Source: Paracoccus onubensis
GTDB lineage: Bacteria > Pseudomonadota > Alphaproteobacteria > Rhodobacterales > Rhodobacteraceae
DNA: 64,000 bases
Direction: 5' to 3'
Assembly (NCBI RefSeq): GCF_003591515.1
Contig: NZ_QZCG01000018.1
Coordinates: forward strand, 18,568-82,567
The notes beneath the pieces were generated by a model, which worked only from the letters and a program-made list of their open reading frames with translations, was not told the DNA's origin and made no database searches. Both the position numbers and the translations under genes were made by a program. The stretch's first letter is position 1. Each line of letters starts with the position of its first letter. Shown here in pieces: positions 60,411 through 64,000 of this stretch.

Positions 60411-61178
60411 TCAGATGGCGGTGTAGGCATTGTCGGCGAACAGATGCGCCCCGTTCACGAAGCTCGCATCATCGCTGGCCAGGAACAAAGCAGCTTTCGC
60501 GACCTCATCGGGACGGCAAAGCCTGCCCTGAGCGGCGGCGATGGCCTCCTCGGATACATCGACGCCATTTTTGGTCAGCAACTCGATCTCGCGCAGGCCA
60601 TGAGCGGTCGCGATGAAACCGGGACAGACCGCGTTCGAGCGGATATTGCGGTCCCGGAACTCTACGGCCAATGCACGCGCGAACATGTGGCACGCGCCTT
60701 TGCTGGTGCAGTAAAGCACTTCCATCGGCGTGCCGACCACCGCTGAAATCGAAGAGGTGCAGATCACGCTGCCGCCGCCCGCCTCGATCATGCCGGGCAG
60801 CACCGCCTTGCTGACAAGGAACATGCTTTTCACATTCACGGCCATGATCCTGTCCCATTCCTCCTCGCTTGTTTCGAGGAATGGCACGGCTGCCAGAATT
60901 CCGGCATGATTCATCAGCACCGTGACCGGCCCAAATGCGTCCGTCACGGCCTTGACGCAATGCTTCACCTGATCTGCGTCCGAAACATCCGCAGGGGCAA
61001 AAATCACGTCATGGCCGGCATCGCGCAAACGCCGGGCGACGTCGTCCCCCTTGCTTTGCGGCAGATCGACAATACCGACCTTCGCGCCTTCCGCCGCGAA
61101 AAGCTCTGACGCGGCCAGTCCGCAACCGCCCGCACCGCCGGTAATCAACGCCACCTTGCCCGCCAATCTTCCTGTCAC
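60411..61178 (-). CDS. short-chain dehydrogenase/reductase
   Basis: This 255-residue classical SDR has the cofactor motif TGGAGGCG (13-20), the Asp in GIVDLP that favours NAD(H), NHAG (90-93), and the catalytic Ser (about 143) with Y156 and K160 in YCTSK. It most likely oxidises a hydroxyl in the same pathway as the FAD oxidase. The best start is GTG at 61178, since GGGAGG lies five bases ahead and the family's N-terminus follows. It is divergent from the LuxR-type regulator gene, with a tandem repeat in the spacer. Confidence 0.88.
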   Translation of the reverse strand: MTGRLAGKVALITGGAGGCGLAASELFAAEGAKVGIVDLPQSKGDDVARRLRDAGHDVIFAPADVSDADQVKHCVKAVTDAFGPVTVLMNHAGILAAVPFLETSEEEWDRIMAVNVKSMFLVSKAVLPGMIEAGGGSVICTSSISAVVGTPMEVLYCTSKGACHMFARALAVEFRDRNIRSNAVCPGFIATAHGLREIELLTKNGVDVSEEAIAAAQGRLCRPDEVAKAALFLASDDASFVNGAHLFADNAYTAI

Positions 61179-61230
61179 ATCAGCCTCCCTTGACCAGAAC
61201 TTGCGCACCCGGCCACAATACGGGTTCATG

Positions 61231-61252
61231 GAACCCTGGGCGAACCCTGGGC
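61231..61252. promoter_or_regulatory. tandem 11-base direct repeat in the SDR/LuxR spacer
   Basis: GAACCCTGGGC occurs twice back-to-back (61231-61241 and 61242-61252), 53 bases ahead of the SDR start. The one-turn spacing suits two regulator contacts. ATATGTC also repeats at 61308-61314 and 61322-61328. A binding role for the adjacent LuxR-type protein is inferred. Confidence 0.45.
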
Positions 61253-61341
61253 CGGTCCCTCCCAAGGCCGGGTAAGAGAAAGCCTAGGCGACAGCACATG
61301 AATGGCCATATGTCGAAAGTTATATGTCCGGAGGCGGGCAG

Positions 61342-62139
61342 ATGATCTCGCAACGACTTTCCGATGCGGTGGCAGGGATGATCGCGGCCACCGGCAATGT
61401 GCATTATGGACAAGCTCTTGATTCATTGACAGAATATGCGGCAGAATTCGACATGAGCTGCGCATTCGTCTTCAGTTCCAACCATAGGCCCATCGTCATC
61501 CATGACGGCTATTCCGAGACCGTCGATCGTCGCGCCCTGCGTTCCTATCTTCGCGGGGCCTATCTTCTGGATCCTTTCTATACCGCCTGCGTCTCGGGCG
61601 TGGCCGAAGGTCTGTGGCGCATGCGCGATCTGGCGCCGGACCGGTTTTATGACGCGCAATTCGCATGGTCGCGCGAGGTTCATCCCTGCATTTCGGATCA
61701 GGCCGGAACGCTGGTCGAGGAAGTGGGCTTCATCGTTCCCCTCGCCAACGGAACGGCAGCCAATTATTCACTGATGCGCAATCGCGGCGGCCAGCTATTC
61801 GACGACGCCGAATTCGAGTCCCTGGCCAGGCTGACACCGATCATCGCCGCCAGCATAAGGCAGCACTGGCCGTTCATCCAGAATTCGGAGGCGGACGCCC
61901 CGGCCGCTCGCCGGGATGCCGACCTGGTCTTTCAGCAGGTTTTCGGGGATGCGCTTACCCCGGCCCAGCATTCGGTGACTCAACTGATCCTGCGCGGACA
62001 CAGCAGCCTGTCAATCGCCGAGCATCTTGGCATTACGGAAGGCACGGTCAAGCTTCACCGGTCCAACATCTATCGCCGCCTTGGCATTTCCAGCCAAAGC
62101 GAGCTCTTCCAGCGATTTATTGACCATCTTGTGGAATAA
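61342..62139 (+). CDS. LuxR-type regulator
   Basis: This 265-residue protein ends in a LuxR/GerE helix-turn-helix (LTPAQHSVTQLILRGHSSLSIAEHLGITEGTVKLHRSNIYRRLGI). The 190-residue N-terminal part does not show the tryptophan/tyrosine pattern of acyl-homoserine-lactone binding, nor a receiver domain; its ligand is unknown. GGAGG seven bases before the ATG at 61342 decides the start over one six codons upstream. It is divergent from the SDR-oxidase-EutH set and is its likely regulator. Confidence 0.85.
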   Translation: MISQRLSDAVAGMIAATGNVHYGQALDSLTEYAAEFDMSCAFVFSSNHRPIVIHDGYSETVDRRALRSYLRGAYLLDPFYTACVSGVAEGLWRMRDLAPDRFYDAQFAWSREVHPCISDQAGTLVEEVGFIVPLANGTAANYSLMRNRGGQLFDDAEFESLARLTPIIAASIRQHWPFIQNSEADAPAARRDADLVFQQVFGDALTPAQHSVTQLILRGHSSLSIAEHLGITEGTVKLHRSNIYRRLGISSQSELFQRFIDHLVE

Positions 62140-62196
62140 GGCCCAAGAGCCTGTCGCGCTGAATCGGAAACGGCGGTTATGTGCGTCCCGCGAAGG

Positions 62197-62249
62197 CCGG
62201 GGGCGCTGCCCCCGGACCCCTGAGGTATTTACCGCAAAGAAGAAGGAGG
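62197..62249 (+). repeat. dispersed intergenic repeat, copy C (with strong hairpin)
   Basis: CCGGGGGC and GCCCCCGG (62197-62215) form a perfect 8-base stem with a 3-base loop, followed by GGACCCCTGAGGTATTTACC and then an AAAGAAGAAGGAGG stretch. The order resembles copies A, B and D. It lies between converging luxR and guaD genes and may act as a terminator. Confidence 0.6.
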
Positions 62250-62285
62250 AGAAGAGGGAACCAATCCGGGAAGGCGCGACATGCT

Positions 62286-63575
62286 CTAAATGCCCGTTAT
62301 GTCTTTCGCTGGCGCTCCGGCGATATAGACCTGTTGAACTGCGCGATCGTCGCCCATGATCTGCAAAATGAACAATTCTTCGGCCAGCGTTTGCGCCCGC
62401 TCGGCCCGCAAGGACATCGCGCCGGTGGCATGAACGTTCAGCACGACCAGATCCGCATCCGATCCCGGAGCCAATGTCCCGATCCGGTCCTGCATCCCCA
62501 ATGCGACGGCATTTCCGCGCGTGGCCCAGTGAAACGCCTTCAGCGGATGCAGTTTCTGCCCGTTCAGCTGCAGGATCTTGTAACCCTCGTTCAGCGTCTG
62601 CAGCATGGAATAACTGCTTCCTCCGCCGACATCCGTGGCGATTCCGCTGACGATACCCGCCGCGCTTAACCCAGCCTCGTCAAACAGCCCCGAGCCAAGG
62701 AAAAGATTCGAGGTCGGACAGAACACCGCACGACTGCCCGTTTCCGCCATCCGGGCGATTTCACGTTCACGCAGATGGATGCAATGTCCAAGCAATAGCC
62801 TGTCCGAAAGCAACCCGTAACTTTCATAAATATCCAGATAATCCCGTGCCTTGGGGTATAAATTTAGCGTAAATTCGATTTCTTCGAGATTTTCGCTGAG
62901 ATGGGTCTGGAGGTGACATTCCGGGTATTCGCGGACCAAGGCGCCCGCCATCTCCATCTGTTCCGGCGTCGAGGTAATGGCGAAGCGCGGCGTGATCGCA
63001 TAACGCAGCCTGCCGCGCCCGTGCCATTTCTCCAGCAACCGCTTGCTGTCATCATAGCCCTGCTGCGGCGTATCCAGAACCCCGTCCGGCGCGTTGCGGT
63101 CCATCATCACCTTGCCGGCGACCATGGCCATGTTCCGGGCTTCGGCCGCCTCGAACAACGCCTCGGCGCTTTCGGGATGAACCGAGCAGAAGGCAACGGC
63201 AGAGGTCGTGCCATGCGCCACAAGTTGATCAAGGAACAGCCCTGCCATGCGGGTGGCGTGACCACGATTGCTGAAACGCGCCTCTTCCGGGAAAGTATAG
63301 CTGTTCAGCCAGTCCAGAAGCTGCGCGCCCCAGCTTGCGATCACCTGCACCTGCGGGAAATGGATATGCGGGTCGATGAAACCCGGCATGATCAGATGCG
63401 GGCGGTGATCCGTCACGGCCAGATCGGGCCGGGCAAGCGCGGTATAATCGTCGACAGCGACAATGCGGCCATCCTCGATCAGAATGGCGCCGTCTTCGAG
63501 ATAGCGGTGATTGTCTTCGGTTTGGGCGGGATCGGCGTGAAAGCCGAGGACGCGCCCCCGGATCAGATGTTGCAT
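62286..63575 (-). CDS. guaD: guanine deaminase
   Basis: This 429-residue amidohydrolase deaminates guanine to xanthine. Diagnostic parts are LIMPGFIDPHIHFPQVQVI (metal HxH), NSYTFPEEARF, HLQTHLSENLEEIEF, LLGHCIHL, FCPTSNLFLGSGLF and the Asp in ATDVGGGSSYSMLQT. All metal ligands are present. Its start lies inside the 3' end of xdhC with a 13-base overlap, so both are cotranscribed in purine breakdown. Confidence 0.95.
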   Translation of the reverse strand: MQHLIRGRVLGFHADPAQTEDNHRYLEDGAILIEDGRIVAVDDYTALARPDLAVTDHRPHLIMPGFIDPHIHFPQVQVIASWGAQLLDWLNSYTFPEEARFSNRGHATRMAGLFLDQLVAHGTTSAVAFCSVHPESAEALFEAAEARNMAMVAGKVMMDRNAPDGVLDTPQQGYDDSKRLLEKWHGRGRLRYAITPRFAITSTPEQMEMAGALVREYPECHLQTHLSENLEEIEFTLNLYPKARDYLDIYESYGLLSDRLLLGHCIHLREREIARMAETGSRAVFCPTSNLFLGSGLFDEAGLSAAGIVSGIATDVGGGSSYSMLQTLNEGYKILQLNGQKLHPLKAFHWATRGNAVALGMQDRIGTLAPGSDADLVVLNVHATGAMSLRAERAQTLAEELFILQIMGDDRAVQQVYIAGAPAKDITGI

Positions 63576-64000
63576 GAGTGCCTTGACAAGGAAGTTGTTG
63601 CGTTCAGCCGGGTCATCAACTCGGCAGCGGTAAAGGCGGCGATCACCGCCGGGCGTTTGTCGGGTGAGAACCCCGCGCCGATCGGTGAAATCAGCGGCGC
63701 GGGGTCGATCCCCCGCTGCTGGGCAAAGCGGTTGAACTGCGCGCGCTTCGTGCCGCTGCCGATCATGCCGATATAGGCAAGATCGTTTCGGGCAAGCGCC
63801 TCTGCGGCCAGCAGGAAATCCAGCGCGTGATCATGGGTCACGATGACGATGAAACTGCCGGGACGGGCGTGGCGGATTTCGGCTTCGGGCAGCGGGGTGA
63901 GACGGGTATCCAGCCCAGGGGTCGCCAGCGACAGCTCTTCGGCACGTTGATCGATCAGGACCGCATTGACCGGCAGCGGGTGCAGCGCAAGCGCCAATGC
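63563..64000 (-). CDS. xdhC: XdhC accessory protein of xanthine dehydrogenase (N-terminus cut by window edge)
   Basis: Only the C-terminal 145 or so residues are present; the gene enters from the right edge. The XdhC C-terminal Rossmann-like domain is recognisable from GSFIVIVTHDHALDFLLAAEALARNDLAYIGMIGSGTKRAQF and the terminal SPDKRPAVIAAFTAAELMTRLN. XdhC loads and matures the molybdenum cofactor of xanthine dehydrogenase, so xdhA and xdhB probably lie just outside the window. It overlaps guaD by 13 bases. Confidence 0.92.
   Translation of the reverse strand, partial: ALALALHPLPVNAVLIDQRAEELSLATPGLDTRLTPLPEAEIRHARPGSFIVIVTHDHALDFLLAAEALARNDLAYIGMIGSGTKRAQFNRFAQQRGIDPAPLISPIGAGFSPDKRPAVIAAFTAAELMTRLNATTSLSRHSCNI

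Overview
The window looks like chromosome from a Paracoccus-like member of the Rhodobacteraceae (Alphaproteobacteria). Most genes are GC-rich and tightly packed, with many ATGA start/stop overlaps. The gene families fit this group: a complete beta-hydroxyaspartate cycle cluster (bhcABCD-bhcR), a FYDLN-acid protein (TIGR02300), a Rhodobacterales-style methionine synthase split into two genes, glycine-betaine monooxygenase GbcAB and several liv-type ABC systems. I saw no tRNA or rRNA gene, CRISPR array, prophage or complete insertion sequence. This comes from reading by eye; no searches were run.

Layout. 1-7.4 kb: a DUF58 protein (cut by the left edge) and MoxR ATPase, divergent from a DUF1285 protein and hydroxypyruvate isomerase; a 25-residue membrane peptide; then carboxypeptidase Taq, heme A synthase (ctaA), a TrmJ-type RNA methyltransferase and a divergent ThiE-like protein. 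7.7-11.6 kb: a three-gene ABC importer whose binding protein lacks the tyrosine pair of iron binders. 11.6-19.8 kb: the metabolic centrepiece. bhcA-B-C-D is followed at short spacing by a purine permease (NCS2) and an 8-oxoguanine deaminase on the same strand, with the IclR-type regulator bhcR divergent and several dyads, one IclR-box-like, in between. 19.8-26.8 kb: yejABEF peptide importer with a glycosyltransferase overlapping its last gene. 27-29.2 kb: DoxX, FYDLN-acid, YgjP-type metalloprotease and GntR regulator. 29.2-35 kb: a flagellar block motB-flgE-flgK-flgL-flgI, clearly AT-richer in flgK/flgL.

35-46.3 kb: an operon of an acyl-CoA synthetase, livGHM, livK, livF and a phenylacetate-CoA-ligase-like protein, next to a divergent hybrid histidine kinase and response regulator. 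It probably imports and activates a carboxylic (perhaps aromatic) acid. 46.3-49.7 kb: an AT-rich FkbM methyltransferase, then xthA, erpA and dgt. 49.8-53.6 kb: two-gene metH. 53.6-57.6 kb: gbcB-gbcA and a mannose-1-phosphate guanylyltransferase. 57.9-62.1 kb: an EutH-like transporter, a sugar-lactone-type FAD oxidase and an SDR, divergent from a LuxR-type regulator; I do not recognise this set as a described pathway. 62.3-64 kb: guanine deaminase and XdhC (cut by the right edge).

How the genes may work together. Purine breakdown ends in glyoxylate, and the bhc enzymes turn two glyoxylate into oxaloacetate. The window carries purine uptake, 8-oxoguanine deaminase, guanine deaminase and XdhC as well as bhcABCD, hydroxypyruvate isomerase, and GbcAB, which feeds glycine. 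This suggests a chromosome region rich in C2/glyoxylate and methylated-amine metabolism. The physical link of bhc genes with purine genes is directly visible; the metabolic coupling is inference. A short intergenic repeat, with a GGATATTT core followed by a GAAGAAGAAG-like stretch, recurs at four places.
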